The position numbers and the translations under genes were made by a program. From contig JALKBU010000112.1 in assembly GCA_023091735.1 (NCBI GenBank), forward strand, positions 1 through 64,000: a stretch of DNA of 64,000 nucleotides, in the 5' to 3' direction. This document shows positions 19,205-28,984 of the stretch, piece by piece; the stretch's first letter is position 1; every line of letters begins with the position of its first letter. The notes under the pieces were generated by a model, which worked only from the letters and a program-made list of their open reading frames with translations, was not told where the DNA came from and searched no databases. This DNA comes from Trichomonas tenax (Eukaryota; Parabasalia; Trichomonadida; Trichomonadidae).

Positions 19205-20344
19205 ATTCAAGTGCCAATAAACTGGGTTCCTGCAAGTACAAATTTGTGCTTCATATAGCTTCTCATATGTCGGAGATGGTGTAGGAGTTGTGGATGGAGG
19301 ATAACCTTTCGTCACTGGAATATTACCAAAATATTTTCCTGGATAGTCCTCTCGAACATATACTTTGCTGATACTAATATTTGGAGTAATTATAAATTCG
19401 TTAGGTGGTACTGTGTCATTATAGAATATGTCGTATTGGTTTTTTGGGAGATTATTAAAAACATTTTGAATGAACCTCGTTGTGCGATCTGGTATAATCA
19501 ATAATGTGAGGTTTGGACAATTAGTGAATGACGATGGAGAAGAGCTTAGTTCATATGGAAGTGTGATACTTTTGAGATTTGTACATCCTGAAAATACATT
19601 TTCAGAAACTGAAAAGCGTTTATTCGGGAAGACAACACTTTCAAGACTAGTACAGTTCCGAAAAATTCCGGCAGGCAAATTGCTTAAAGAAGAAGGAATT
19701 TCAATTGTTTTCAAACTTATACAATCAGCAAAAGCGTTTGATCCTATGTAAGTGACTGAATTAGGAATGTTAAAACTCGATAAAGATTCGCAACTTTGAA
19801 ATGCACCTTCACGTATATGTGTTAAACGTGAAGATGTTTCAACTTTTGTTAAACTTTTGCAGTTAGCAAATGCATATGATGACAGTTCAGTGACTGAATT
19901 TATATTGATACTAATTAAAGATTCGCAAGCTTCAAACGCATGTGAGTAAATTTTAGTGACTGAATTTGGAATTTCAATACTTTTCAGACCAATACATTTT
20001 GAAAAAGCTCCATTACATATCTCTTTAACACCTGAGGGAATAGTTATATTTGTCAGATTTCCGCAATTTTGAAAAGTATAACCACTTAGTCGTGTAATTT
20101 TGCTCGATAACCTAATTTCAGTTAAAGAAATGCAATCTTTAAATGCATTGGAAGCCATGTTAGTAACATCATCTGATAAAGTGACTTGTTTCAAATTCGA
20201 ACATCCTTTGAATTGACAATTTTGAATTGAACTGCAGCCAATAATCGTTAAATATATAATAGAATGGTTACAATTTGACCAGGATGTATCAGGACATCCA
20301 TTGCAAGTGTAATTTCCATTCCCATTATCAATAATCGTTCCCAT
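19172..20344 (-). CDS. BspA-like leucine-rich repeat surface protein, copy B
   Basis: Start at ATG 20344 with the same upstream TCACTA initiator as copy A. The LRR_5 repeat region is nearly identical to copy A, with scattered substitutions. The C-terminal tail reads ICTCRNPVYWHLNHL and then SIIWKQEF, the last part encoded by the spacer repeat, so the original 3' end has been replaced. NPVY fits the NPxY endocytic signal; copies A, C and D have IPVY or IPFY. Without a membrane helix this may be chance. The Maverick lies 165 bp upstream of its start. Confidence 0.85.
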   Translation of the reverse strand: MGTIIDNGNGNYTCNGCPDTSWSNCNHSIIYLTIIGCSSIQNCQFKGCSNLKQVTLSDDVTNMASNAFKDCISLTEIRLSSKITRLSGYTFQNCGNLTNITIPSGVKEICNGAFSKCIGLKSIEIPNSVTKIYSHAFEACESLISININSVTELSSYAFANCKSLTKVETSSRLTHIREGAFQSCESLSSFNIPNSVTYIGSNAFADCISLKTIEIPSSLSNLPAGIFRNCTSLESVVFPNKRFSVSENVFSGCTNLKSITLPYELSSSPSSFTNCPNLTLLIIPDRTTRFIQNVFNNLPKNQYDIFYNDTVPPNEFIITPNISISKVYVREDYPGKYFGNIPVTKGYPPSTTPTPSPTYEKLYEAQICTCRNPVYWHLNHLSIIWKQEF

Positions 20345-20502
20345 GTTTGATAGTGACACTAATCAACAGATAACGAAAATTGACCGAGAAATAGAATAGA
20401 AATCAAATGGAGTGTCGAAATAACTAAAAATTTCAAGCTCTACCTCTGTCAGAAAAAATTTCGGAGAAATTTCACTTTTTCATCGTTAATGTTTTCTATT
20501 AC
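20345..20502. other. 5' flank of BspA copy B up to the Maverick
   Basis: Closely similar to 7833-8014 upstream of copy A. Homology continues on the far side of the Maverick at 32098. Confidence 0.8.
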
Positions 20503-20508
20503 TATGTG
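20503..20508. repeat. Left target-site duplication TATGTG
   Basis: Identical hexamer at 32092-32097; present once at the empty site 8015-8020. Six-base duplications are characteristic of Maverick/Polinton integration. Confidence 0.9.
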
Positions 20509-20804
20509 AGTTGTAGAGATAAGGGGTTCTATGCTATTTTTTGTAACTATATATAGTGGGGCAATAACTAATATATATAGTGGGGAAAAACTAAGTTAAT
20601 TTTTTATTATTTAATTTTTAATTAGTATAAAAACAACTATATATAGATGGTAACAATTCTACCCGAGCGAATGAATAAATACATTAAAAAGTCAATTAAG
20701 GACTTTGAAGAATCTAAAGATGAGTCAATACCTCAACGATTAGGTCGTGGTCTAATTCCCGAAAGGATTAAAGAACAAATTAAAAATGAAGGTTGTGAAT
20801 TAAT
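20509..20804. repeat. Left terminal inverted repeat
   Basis: Matches the reverse complement of 31798-32091 with a small number of substitutions and indels. It includes the promoter and first ~50 codons of the gene at 31308-31955. Confidence 0.92.
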
Positions 20805-20811
20805 TTTTTAA
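20647..20811 (+). pseudogene. Truncated TIR copy of the 31308-31955 gene
   Basis: ATG 20647 opens a 54-codon frame (MVTILPERMNKYIKK) that matches the N-terminus of the minus-strand gene in the other repeat, then stops three codons beyond the repeat boundary. It is a by-product of the repeat containing a gene start; a short peptide could still be made. Confidence 0.8.
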
Positions 20812-20879
20812 GTTTATTTTAATTCTTACGATTTAAAAACTTAATGTTAAGAAATAATTTTATTTTTTATTTTGTATAA

Positions 20880-22041
20880 ATGAGTACTAAAACATTTGAT
20901 CTACGATCTTTAGGATTCACAAGTAAAGAATTATCAAAAATAATGAATGATATTGATGATGGTGAATAAACAACATATTTACAAAATATAAAAGCAATTG
21001 CTGAATTACTAAATGATTTCAAATATACAGGACCATTAAAAAAGCAATCAATAATGAGATTTTTATATCCACCCCCAGTTGAACCAAAATGACTTAAGGA
21101 ACTTCATCCTGAACCCCATAAAATTATTGAACCATCTCATGTTGATTAATTTTATAATGAACATAAACATGACAATGAATATTATAATAATGAAATAGAA
21201 CAATTGGAAAAGTTAAGAGATGAAATAGATAATAGAATTAAAGAGTTAAAATAAACTGAAAATGAGATAGAGGATTTAATGAATATCCCAGTCTCAGAAT
21301 CAGAAACTCAAAAACCACATGAAAAACGTTATCAATCATATTTTCAAGAATCAACACAAAATTTATTAGACGGTGATTTCGATGAAACATTATCGGCAGA
21401 AGGCACAAAATTTATTAGAAATCATAAATTACAATTTATTGAAGACCTTTCGGGTCCGGGTTCTTTGAACCATAACATTTATCAATGTATTCTCTTATCA
21501 CCACCAATTGACGAAGAAAAATTTAAAACAGCATTAAAGCATGTATCATATGGAATAAATACAATTAAAAAAGAAGACCATGAATTATATATTAATTATT
21601 ATTTAAATAAAGTGATGGGTGTTGATAAAGTTTTTGAACTACTTGATCAAATTGCTAACGAAACATTAGGAACATATAAAATATTGTGTGATTGTGGTTT
21701 CATTGTTGAAGATTCACATAATGTCACATATGAAAGAACCGCTCCAAAAGAGGATGAAGTTCAGCGATCAATCCCTTTTGTTATCAAAAAATGCAAAAGA
21801 TATGAAAACATACAAACACTATATTTATTCTTTCATTTCTGAAAAGATGGAAGCAAACCATAAATCATCATCACATCATTATATTGCTATTCATACATTC
21901 CTTTTTAAAGTAATCAAATTAAATAAAACAGGAATTATGTTTAATGTTTCGGGTTATGCATTTCTGAGTAAATTAAGATGTGTTCGACATATTCAGGATG
22001 ATAAAAATCTATGTTATTTTAATGCATTATTTGGAATATAA
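20880..22041 (+). pseudogene. Hypothetical Maverick protein, four stops and a frameshift
   Basis: ATG 20880 in the context TATAAATG. One frame runs to 21842 with TAA or TGA codons after DDGE, VEPK, SHVD and ELK; a shift in the A-run near 21788 moves coding to the frame ending at 22041 (KMEANHKSSSHHYIAIHTF, then QDDKNLCYFNALFG). The last motif resembles the DxxLCFF-AL start of OTU-like sequence found at the N-terminus of Maverick polymerases, so this may belong functionally with the polymerase gene. A Glu-rich coiled coil precedes residue 130. One GC-rich double hairpin interrupts it at 21444-21471. Confidence 0.55.
21444..21471. repeat. GC-rich double hairpin 1
   Basis: GACC-TTTCG-GGTC followed two bases later by GGTTC-TTT-GAACC. 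It lies in frame (DLSGPGSL). Confidence 0.75.
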
Positions 22042-22061
22042 TTATTTTTATTACATTATAA

Positions 22062-22490
22062 ATGGGAATTATTCTATCCTCTCCAAAAGATCCTTTTGAT
22101 ATTATAAATAAACTATCATTTCATTTTGGCGATACTGAAGACATTAATATTTGGGAAAATGATTGCTCTCTGAGCCTTGGGCAAAGCCCTGAACTTTGAC
22201 AGATAACAGAAGAAGAATTAAATACAATTGTTCATCCATCGGGTTCGTGGTATATAAATGGAAACTTTGATTATAGAGTCTTTGATTGTGAAAATGTCAA
22301 AAGTATAGAATTTTCCTTAAAGTTCAAATCAACCGCAACAATTAGTGATGTAATTAGTGCTTTGAATCAAGCACCAACATATGGATGGTTTGAAGGTTTA
22401 ACAAAATGTAGATTATACTTATCAACTTTGTTGGGAGACTTAAAAAAACTAACTTGGTTTTATTTTTATTTTTTATTCTTACATAAATGA
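22062..22490 (+). pseudogene. Hypothetical Maverick protein, one in-frame stop
   Basis: ATG 22062 (MGIILSSPKDPFDIINK) after a T-rich promoter tract and TATAAATG context. A TGA at 22198-22200 interrupts the frame just after a GC-rich double hairpin. Beyond it the frame is good: HPSGSWYINGNFDYRVFDCE and NQAPTYGWFEGLTKCRLYL. The final codons run into the promoter tract of the polymerase gene, so the true stop has probably been lost. I do not recognise the family. Confidence 0.5.
22165..22189. repeat. GC-rich double hairpin 2
   Basis: GCTC-TCT-GAGC then GGGC-AAA-GCCC, three bases apart, inside the open reading frame. Confidence 0.75.
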
Positions 22491-23604
22491 ATCAAAAAGT
22501 AACGACAAGATTAAACGATAATAGCATATGAGCTGAAGGAAGAAAGAAGTTTGAACAGTTCTATAATATTCCTGATGGAATTAATCCTAAAACACATAGA
22601 ACTTACTTGAATGAAGCCATTGATGCATATGAAGGATTCGATGTTTCATCAGAAAGTGATGAGTTATGTAGGAAGTTTAAAATAAATATTGATTATTACT
22701 TCGTAGAACCACAACCTGATGATGTTGATATAAATAAAGTTCAATTTAATTTAATTGATTCAATATTAATGGATCCAGAATATAAAACAGTTAATATACT
22801 TCTCACACAATCACCAAGTGGAAAATTACACGCTGATAGAATCACAGACGGTGAAACATTAACAGGTTACAGAGTTTGTCCATATTGCAAGGAAGAAGTT
22901 TATTCCATCCGTGATGATCCAGAACGAAAACATAAATCGCGATTTCTAAAACATTGTGAAAAATGCAAAGAAAATAATGGTCGATTAATTCAAGATGTAG
23001 GATTAAACAAAACTCAACAACCATACGCTCCACACATTACTAAGCAGAAAATATACCAATGGTTATTAGCACATAATTTAAAAGAATATTTTAAACCAAC
23101 GAGATATTATATTACATTTGATTTTGAAACATTAGAAACAAATGAAGAGTTACAATTATCTGAATGTGCAACATTGAACACATACTTAAAACTGTTCATG
23201 GTCTCATCAACAGTAAAAACTGATTCTAAAACATTCACTAAAAATTTTTGTTTAGTCTCATCTGAAACATTCATAGCAGAAGTTGAATGGATATTTGATG
23301 TTGCTGCCGAAGTTTCAGAATCAAATATTAAACAATATGATATACAGAACGAGCAATTAAATGAATTATTAAATGAAGAATTTAATACTATCAATGTTAT
23401 AGGTTTTAACTCTGGAAAATTTGATTTAAACCTTATTCTTCCTGAATTAAACACAGCAAAATGGAAAATAAAATCTATTCTTGGTTCATCATCACGATTT
23501 AAACAAGTAATAGTTAAAAGAATGATTGTCCATTTAGTTTAAGATTTATTGATATCAGAAATTATATCGCGGGTGGAACATTGGATCAATTCACTCAAGA
23601 TTTC

Positions 23605-23636
23605 GGCTCTAAAGAGCCTCAACGCCAAAAAGCGTT
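23605..23636. repeat. GC-rich double hairpin 3
   Basis: GGCTC-TAAA-GAGCC then AACGC-CAAAAA-GCGTT, in frame within PolB (GSKEPQRQKAF), in a loop between exonuclease motifs. Confidence 0.75.
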
Positions 23637-23793
23637 CTTCTCTTATCAATTTATCACATGGAAGAACTGGGAAATTGAATTATTCAAGACTGAACCATTC
23701 ACTCAAGAATCATTTTATTCAGCACTGACAAAAGAAACAATATCAGATTCTGATTATCAAATATATCTTTCCGATTACGCAAACTTTAAAAAA

Positions 23794-23822
23794 GGACCTT
23801 TGGTCCCAGGCTTAAAGAGCTC
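23794..23822. repeat. GC-rich double hairpin 4
   Basis: GGACC-TTT-GGTCC then GGCTT-AAA-GAGCT (with G-U pairs if transcribed), in frame within PolB (GPLVPGLKSS), just before Exo III. Confidence 0.7.
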
Positions 23823-25949
23823 CAGACTTGAATATTTCATTCATTACTGTAATAAAGATGTTGAAATTATGATTGACCCAATTGATAAAATCATTGAGGA
23901 AACATTTATTTATAAAATTGATATGTTTCATAATTTGAGTCTTTCATCCAATGCATTAGTATATAAAGACTTTGACCTTCATGAAAAATACCCTGAAGAA
24001 GATGTTGATTCTAATTTTGAATTAACGAAAAATATTGGAAATATAAAATTGATTTATATAAGAAGCAGGATAAAAAGGCTAAAAGAGATACTAAAAATAT
24101 TGTTTCAATGAATGATTTCCAATATTATCATGTTTTAATTTTATCATCTAAGTGTAAAATGTGTGGTAAAGCATTTACGTATTACAATAAACCAACATTA
24201 GATAGAATAGATTACGAAAAGCCACATACAAAAGAAAATTGCCAGTTAATGTGTTGCTATTGTAATGTTGTTAAATCAAACAAAGATGAAGACATTCAAA
24301 GGTTAAGAATTAATTTAAGAAACTGTGCACTCAAAAATGATTTACTCATGACTTTGGATTCAGTTGAAGCTTACCACATTCTCCGTAATGGTATCACTGA
24401 TGGTCTCTCTAATGTTCAACATAGAGTCAATCTTAAAGGAATCACACACATTAATAAGTTATCATATGACCCATTAACTAAAACAGTCTCAAATAAAGAC
24501 ACTGACAACATAATGACATACTTTGTGGGTGTTGATTTTAATTCATTATATCCTTCATCATTTTCATCAAATAAGCATGAATTTATTAAATACACTAATG
24601 GTAAAATGTACATGCCAGGTCGTTTAAGTGAGGTTTTAATATGTGATACAGCAACGAAAAAAGCAAAAACTTTAGGAATTATTAGAAGAAAAGATACATT
24701 ATTTGTTGCAGAGGTTAAGGGGCACATTGATGAACAATATATTAATGAATACATAAACTTTTTACCAATTATTCGAAATCTTGAAATAACAACCGATGAG
24801 GAAACAATTGGTTCATTTATGTATAATTACATGAAATCAAACAATTTCCCCATTGACCAAAAACAGAGGAAATAAACCCAATTATCAAGCACACATAACT
24901 CATTTATGCCCTTCTCATCATATTATTTATGGTATCTTATTGATAGATTTCATTTCATCATTGATGATATACAATCAATTTTAACATTTACGAAAAATAC
25001 ATGTTTTAATACATTTGCAAATGAATTTATGAATGAAAGACAAAAGGCAGAGTTAGAAGGTAATAAAGGAAAAGGTTTATTTTGTAAAATTTCATTAAAT
25101 GGTTCATATGGTTATGATGCAATGAACACCCAAAATTACGCAAAAACTAAAATCATGAATGAGCAAAAAGCACGCGTTGCTTTCATGTCAAACAAATTCA
25201 AAAACGTCCGTGAAATTGGTGAGGATACATATCAGGTTATGATGAAAGATATATTTTATCGCTATGATACATGCTTACAATAAGCATTCTTTACTCTTGA
25301 TAATGCTAAATATTGTTATTTAGTTTTCATTTATGATTTCATGTATAAATGTATGGATGTAAACAGATTTCATTTTATTGAGGGTGATAATGATTCCTCA
25401 TATTGGGCAAATGCAGGTGATCCATCACTTCCTAACACTCAATCATTTCAGGCAATCATCACAAATAAAACATTTTATGATAGATACATTTATCAATTTG
25501 CACCTTTTGATTTCTTCTGTTTTAATGATTAATTTAAACCAGAATTAAATAATAAGGCAGAAGAAAAAGCACATAAAAAGAAATTATTAGGTCTCGCCAT
25601 CGAAAAACAGAGTGATAATATGATTGCATTATGTCCTAAATGCTACACATCATTTAATGGTGAATTAGGAACTGGATCATTTAAACGTTTAGCCCTAAAA
25701 ATGAAGGGTGTATCAATGAAACAAAACAATTAACATCTGATAAAAATTTTGATGTTGTTAAAAATGGTGTCACTTATGACGGTAAAAATATAGGTCTTCA
25801 ATTAAAGAATGGACAAATGACAAGGTTTTCAATTAATAAAGCAGCATTAACGGGTTCACATACTAAAGTAGTAGTTGATAAAAATGGATGTTGTATGCCT
25901 TTCATTTTGGATGCTAAGAATGAAACTTAATTAATTTTATTTTGAATAA

Positions 25950-26480
25950 ATGAATATTGATTTACTCCTTTATGATTTAGCATGTACCAATCCACATTTA
26001 TCATATTATGATTTAAAAGTAGAGCTCCAAAAATATGATGAAAATATTACAGGTGATGATATAGGTGAATTATATCCGAAATATAAAAATGAAGTTAAAA
26101 AGAGACGCAATTATGTAATGAATAACATAAAAACTAAAATTAATGATAAAAAATATACAGAGGGCAAAACCAAACCACAACTGAAACAATTAAAGGATTT
26201 CAAAGATCCAATATTAACTGATAAAGATATTGATGAGTTGTTTAGACTCTATCAATCACAGTCTGAAGTGAAAAATACCCAAATACAGAGTATCATTAAT
26301 GATGCTCAAGTTATAATATATGATACATTAGTGAAACTCTCAAAATTATTTAAGTTTAAACTAACAGCATTTGTAATTGCCGGATATATGTTTTGGTCAG
26401 TTGTTTGGTGTGAAAATCTCATTGGTGAGTTTAATTTATCACATTTTATCATAAAGAAACTTGGTCCATTGTCATTATAA
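25950..26480 (+). CDS. Hypothetical Maverick protein, 3' end overrun
   Basis: ATG 25950 with the standard TATT..AATAAATG context. Residues 1-120 are a coherent charged helical protein (DLLLYDLACTNPHLSYYDLK; TKPQLKQLKDFKDP). From about 26306 the frame overlaps the convergent minus-strand gene and reads unlike protein (FVIAGYMFWSVVW). The natural stop was therefore probably near 26305 and has been lost. The family is not recognised. Confidence 0.5.
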   Translation: MNIDLLLYDLACTNPHLSYYDLKVELQKYDENITGDDIGELYPKYKNEVKKRRNYVMNNIKTKINDKKYTEGKTKPQLKQLKDFKDPILTDKDIDELFRLYQSQSEVKNTQIQSIINDAQVIIYDTLVKLSKLFKFKLTAFVIAGYMFWSVVWCENLIGEFNLSHFIIKKLGPLSL

Positions 26481-26881
26481 TTTACTTGACCCATTTCTAT
26501 TGGTTCTATAATGTTGATGATACCTAATAAATTTTTAAATCGTTCAGTACAATAATGAATTGTTAATGGAAAGTGAACTATACCATTTAATCCATCAACT
26601 TCACATTGATTTGGTGGGTTTTGACCGAATTTATCAACAAACCAACTAGTGAAAACAGAATTTAAATATTCTAAATGTGTTGTTATATCTCCTTTACTGA
26701 TGATATTATTTATATTCATATCATATGATTTGTCATCAGTTAAGAAGGTGATGAAGTCATCAACATTTTAAATAATTAGGTTAAATTTACCTGAAACAGA
26801 GATTAGAGAAACATTAAAGATTCCAGTAACGTTTAAATTTAATTCACAAATATTATTTGAAATTATATTAATAATTGACAT
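26306..26881 (-). pseudogene. Putative minor capsid (penton-like) protein, one stop
   Basis: ATG 26881 gives MSIINIISNNICELNLN. A TAA interrupts after GKFNLII; the frame then continues to 26306 with VDGLNGIVHFPLTIHY, NDNGPSFFMIKCDKLN and a C-terminal FTNVSYIIT. It is beta-rich and about 190 residues, paired head to head with the gene at 26901. Size, beta content and pairing fit the single-jelly-roll minor capsid protein of Polintons. I cannot confirm the fold by reading alone. Confidence 0.5.
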
Positions 26882-26900
26882 TTTTTAATTAATTAAAAAT
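26882..26900. promoter_or_regulatory. 19-bp palindromic divergent promoter region
   Basis: TTTTTAATTAATTAAAAAT separates the minus-strand ATG at 26881 from the plus-strand ATG at 26901. The tract is a near-perfect palindrome and must contain the promoters and leaders of both genes, or these lie in the facing coding regions. Confidence 0.6.
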
Positions 26901-27366
26901 ATGGTTAAACGATATTTTCCAGTACAAAATAAAACCCGTGTGAGATTGCCTCAGGATTTCATTGATTCCAAAAATAAAAAATATATTTATGTCATCGACT
27001 TTCAAACTTCTGAACAATATAGCGAGGGATATAGACCATTTCTTTTATCTTTACATTAAAATTTAGTCCAGAAAGACCCTTATTGTGACCACTTAATACG
27101 TTTCTCTACAGGATCGCGTACTGATATTGATAGATTAAAATATGAACAAATTGATAATATTGAATTTCTAGATTTCTGGTTTAAGTATCCAGATGTATCA
27201 AAATGTAATTATACAGAAATAGAAGATGTAATCGAAAAAGATGTAAAAATAACTGACTCCGGTGGGAATCAAAAAAATAATACATCAAAGAATTAAAACG
27301 GGTGAAAAATCAATTGATGTCAAATCATTTCCTAAACTTTGTACTTTTGTTATGTTAATGTTGTAA
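26901..27366 (+). pseudogene. Hypothetical Maverick protein, stop and frameshift
   Basis: ATG 26901 (MVKRYFPVQNKTRVRLPQDF). TAA at 27058-27060 follows LLSLH, then coding resumes in frame (NLVQKDPYCDHLIRFSTG). A shift in the A-run near 27270 gives IKTGEKSIDVKSFPKLCTF, ending at 27366. Convergent with the gene ending at 27369, only two bases away. Family not recognised; head-to-head pairing with the minor capsid candidate suggests a virion role. Confidence 0.45.
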
Positions 27367-27368
27367 TA

Positions 27369-27971
27369 TTAAATTATTTTTACAAAGAAACACTCAAGAG
27401 AAATTTTATATTCATCAACTATTTTATTGTATATGTTATTGTATGATAAATTTAAATCATTCGGGACTCCATTCTTTGTTACCTTTATTGTGTTAATCTC
27501 TTTAATCGGTGAAAGTTTAGCAACTATTGTGCAACATGAAACATCATCATCATCAATGAAATATTGAATTTTAACATCAGAATCCTGAACTTCACATAAC
27601 ACAGCTATGAAATGTATTAAATCCTCATATGGAAGAATAATTAAACCGGAATCATCAATTAAATTAATAACAGATTCATAGTTGTCAATGATGATATCCC
27701 TGTATATTTTCATTAATTCTGAATCTAATGATGTAGCCTGAGAGCTTAAGTCCTTTGGATTATAATGAACAGTCACTGGTTCGGTATATTGTACTTCAAC
27801 ATCCTCCTCCGAAGCCTGTGAACAATATAACCGCTCCAGTTTTCCAAATTCGGGGGAAACATTAACTTTTACATTCTGAATCACTTTACTTTTATCATCA
27901 TTTACATTATATCCCACGGTTATTTCAGCTTTAGCATTTGAATTTCTCTGAGAAACAATTCTTCTTTTCAT
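27369..27971 (-). CDS. Hypothetical Maverick protein (200 aa)
   Basis: Intact frame from ATG 27971, preceded by an AT-rich tract and ATATAAATG. The N-terminus is basic (MKRRIVSQRNSNAKAEITVG). The middle carries LIILPYEDLIHFIAVL and a run of Asp (FIDDDDVSCC). There is no membrane segment. This is one of the few undamaged genes of the element. I do not recognise the family. Confidence 0.55.
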   Translation of the reverse strand: MKRRIVSQRNSNAKAEITVGYNVNDDKSKVIQNVKVNVSPEFGKLERLYCSQASEEDVEVQYTEPVTVHYNPKDLSSQATSLDSELMKIYRDIIIDNYESVINLIDDSGLIILPYEDLIHFIAVLCEVQDSDVKIQYFIDDDDVSCCTIVAKLSPIKEINTIKVTKNGVPNDLNLSYNNIYNKIVDEYKISLECFFVKII

Positions 27972-28015
27972 TTATATATGAATAAAAATAAAAAATTTAT
28001 GAACTAAATAATTGA

Positions 28016-28907
28016 TTAATATATGTGTGAATTATTTAATTCATTTACATTATTATCAATTTGATGAATGATTGTAAAACAAGCGTTCTTAAAGTCATTT
28101 GATTTCTCAATTTTACGTTTATCCTTATCAGAAATTTGATCATAATTTACTATATAATTTTCAGCATAAACACGTTTCTTAATAAGTTCATTAAATGCAT
28201 CATTGATTACTTTACTAATCATTCTAGCAATTTGTATTGATTGTACTCCATTTTGTTTTAATTCTTCCTTTACATTCATACCAGTAATATATGGATCAAC
28301 GATTGCAGTTTTGAAATATTTCTTTGGTGTTATTGGTTTCTGAACTTCTGCAAATTGACCTTCTAAATTATGCTGATATGTAGGAAAAATATCTTGACCT
28401 GGAACAATTGAATTCATTTCTTCAACAAATTTTGAATATGGTTCTTGTCTATATGAATAAATAGGTCCATTTTCACCCTTACCAACATATTGATTAATTA
28501 GTTTTCCATTTACATCAAATTCATTTGGATATGTTGTGTTATATGCTTTTCTTTTTCCATAATCACTATTTTTAGTTTGTACCCATTAATGACTTTAATA
28601 TTCCCCTTTGCATCTGTGATAAAAAAAACTCTGGAATACTATCTGGTGTTCCATTAGGACCTGTGATATCTGCTTCATGAGCTTCCCAATTTACACCTTG
28701 ACGTTTTGCGTATGCCTCGGCCTCTGGTAATGTTAAAACATTTTTCATTTGCTTTATGTCTTTCTGAAGTCCAGCAACAATGTGAACTAATTCCTTCATT
28801 CCATTAGGAACTGTAATTTGACGAGGAAAATTTTGCCCCACTTCTTTCCAATTCTGATAAGTACCATGTTTAAGTTGTGTTTGTAATAAGTTTCCGATTT
28901 CTGTCAT
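28016..28907 (-). pseudogene. Hypothetical Maverick protein, homopolymer frameshift
   Basis: ATG 28907 ([15 protein letters not shown]) runs to a run of eight T residues on the coding strand near 28625 (+ strand AAAAAAAA), where the frame shifts by one. Beyond it [20 protein letters not shown] and NEFDVNGKLINQYVGKGENG lead into the frame ending at 28016. The whole is about 296 residues: coiled-coil N-terminus, Gly/Tyr/Asn-rich middle, helical C-terminus. A sequencing error in the homopolymer is possible. Lies between the capsid-like gene and the gene at 27369, on the same strand as both. Confidence 0.55.
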
Positions 28908-28984
28908 GTTTTATTAGAATAAATAAATTAATTTAATATGTATTTTTAATCTATATTAGTAATTAAATTCGCTGACATGCCTAT

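Larger units (their letters stand above)
22487..25930 (+). pseudogene. polB: Protein-primed family B DNA polymerase with HNH-like insert
   Basis: ATG 22487. Exonuclease motifs are present: YITFDFETLE (Exo I), VIGFNSGKFDLNL (Exo II) and YFIHYCNKDVEIM (Exo III). Polymerase motifs follow: FVGVDFNSLYPS (A), CKISLNGSYGYDA (B) and FIEGDNDSSYW (C, G-D-x-D-S form). A Cys-rich N-terminal knuckle (CPYCKEE.. CEKC) precedes the exonuclease. Between exonuclease and motif A sits an HNH-like module (CKMCGK, LDRIDYEKPHTKENC, CCYCN). Stops at 22529 (TGA), 24873, 25281 and 25530 (TAA), and frameshifts near 23540, 24060 and 25720, inactivate it. Intact length would be about 1,140 residues, normal for Maverick PolB. 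The role is replication of the element from its terminal repeats. Confidence 0.9.

Noticed and set aside
24096..24880. Intein in PolB
   Set aside because: The HNH-like module is not within a polymerase motif, and I see no Cys/Ser start, block B threonine-histidine or terminal HN-Cys/Ser of an intein.
26306..26480. C-terminal membrane helix for the gene at 25950
   Set aside because: This part is antisense to the conserved-looking minus-strand gene and lies beyond the probable original stop.
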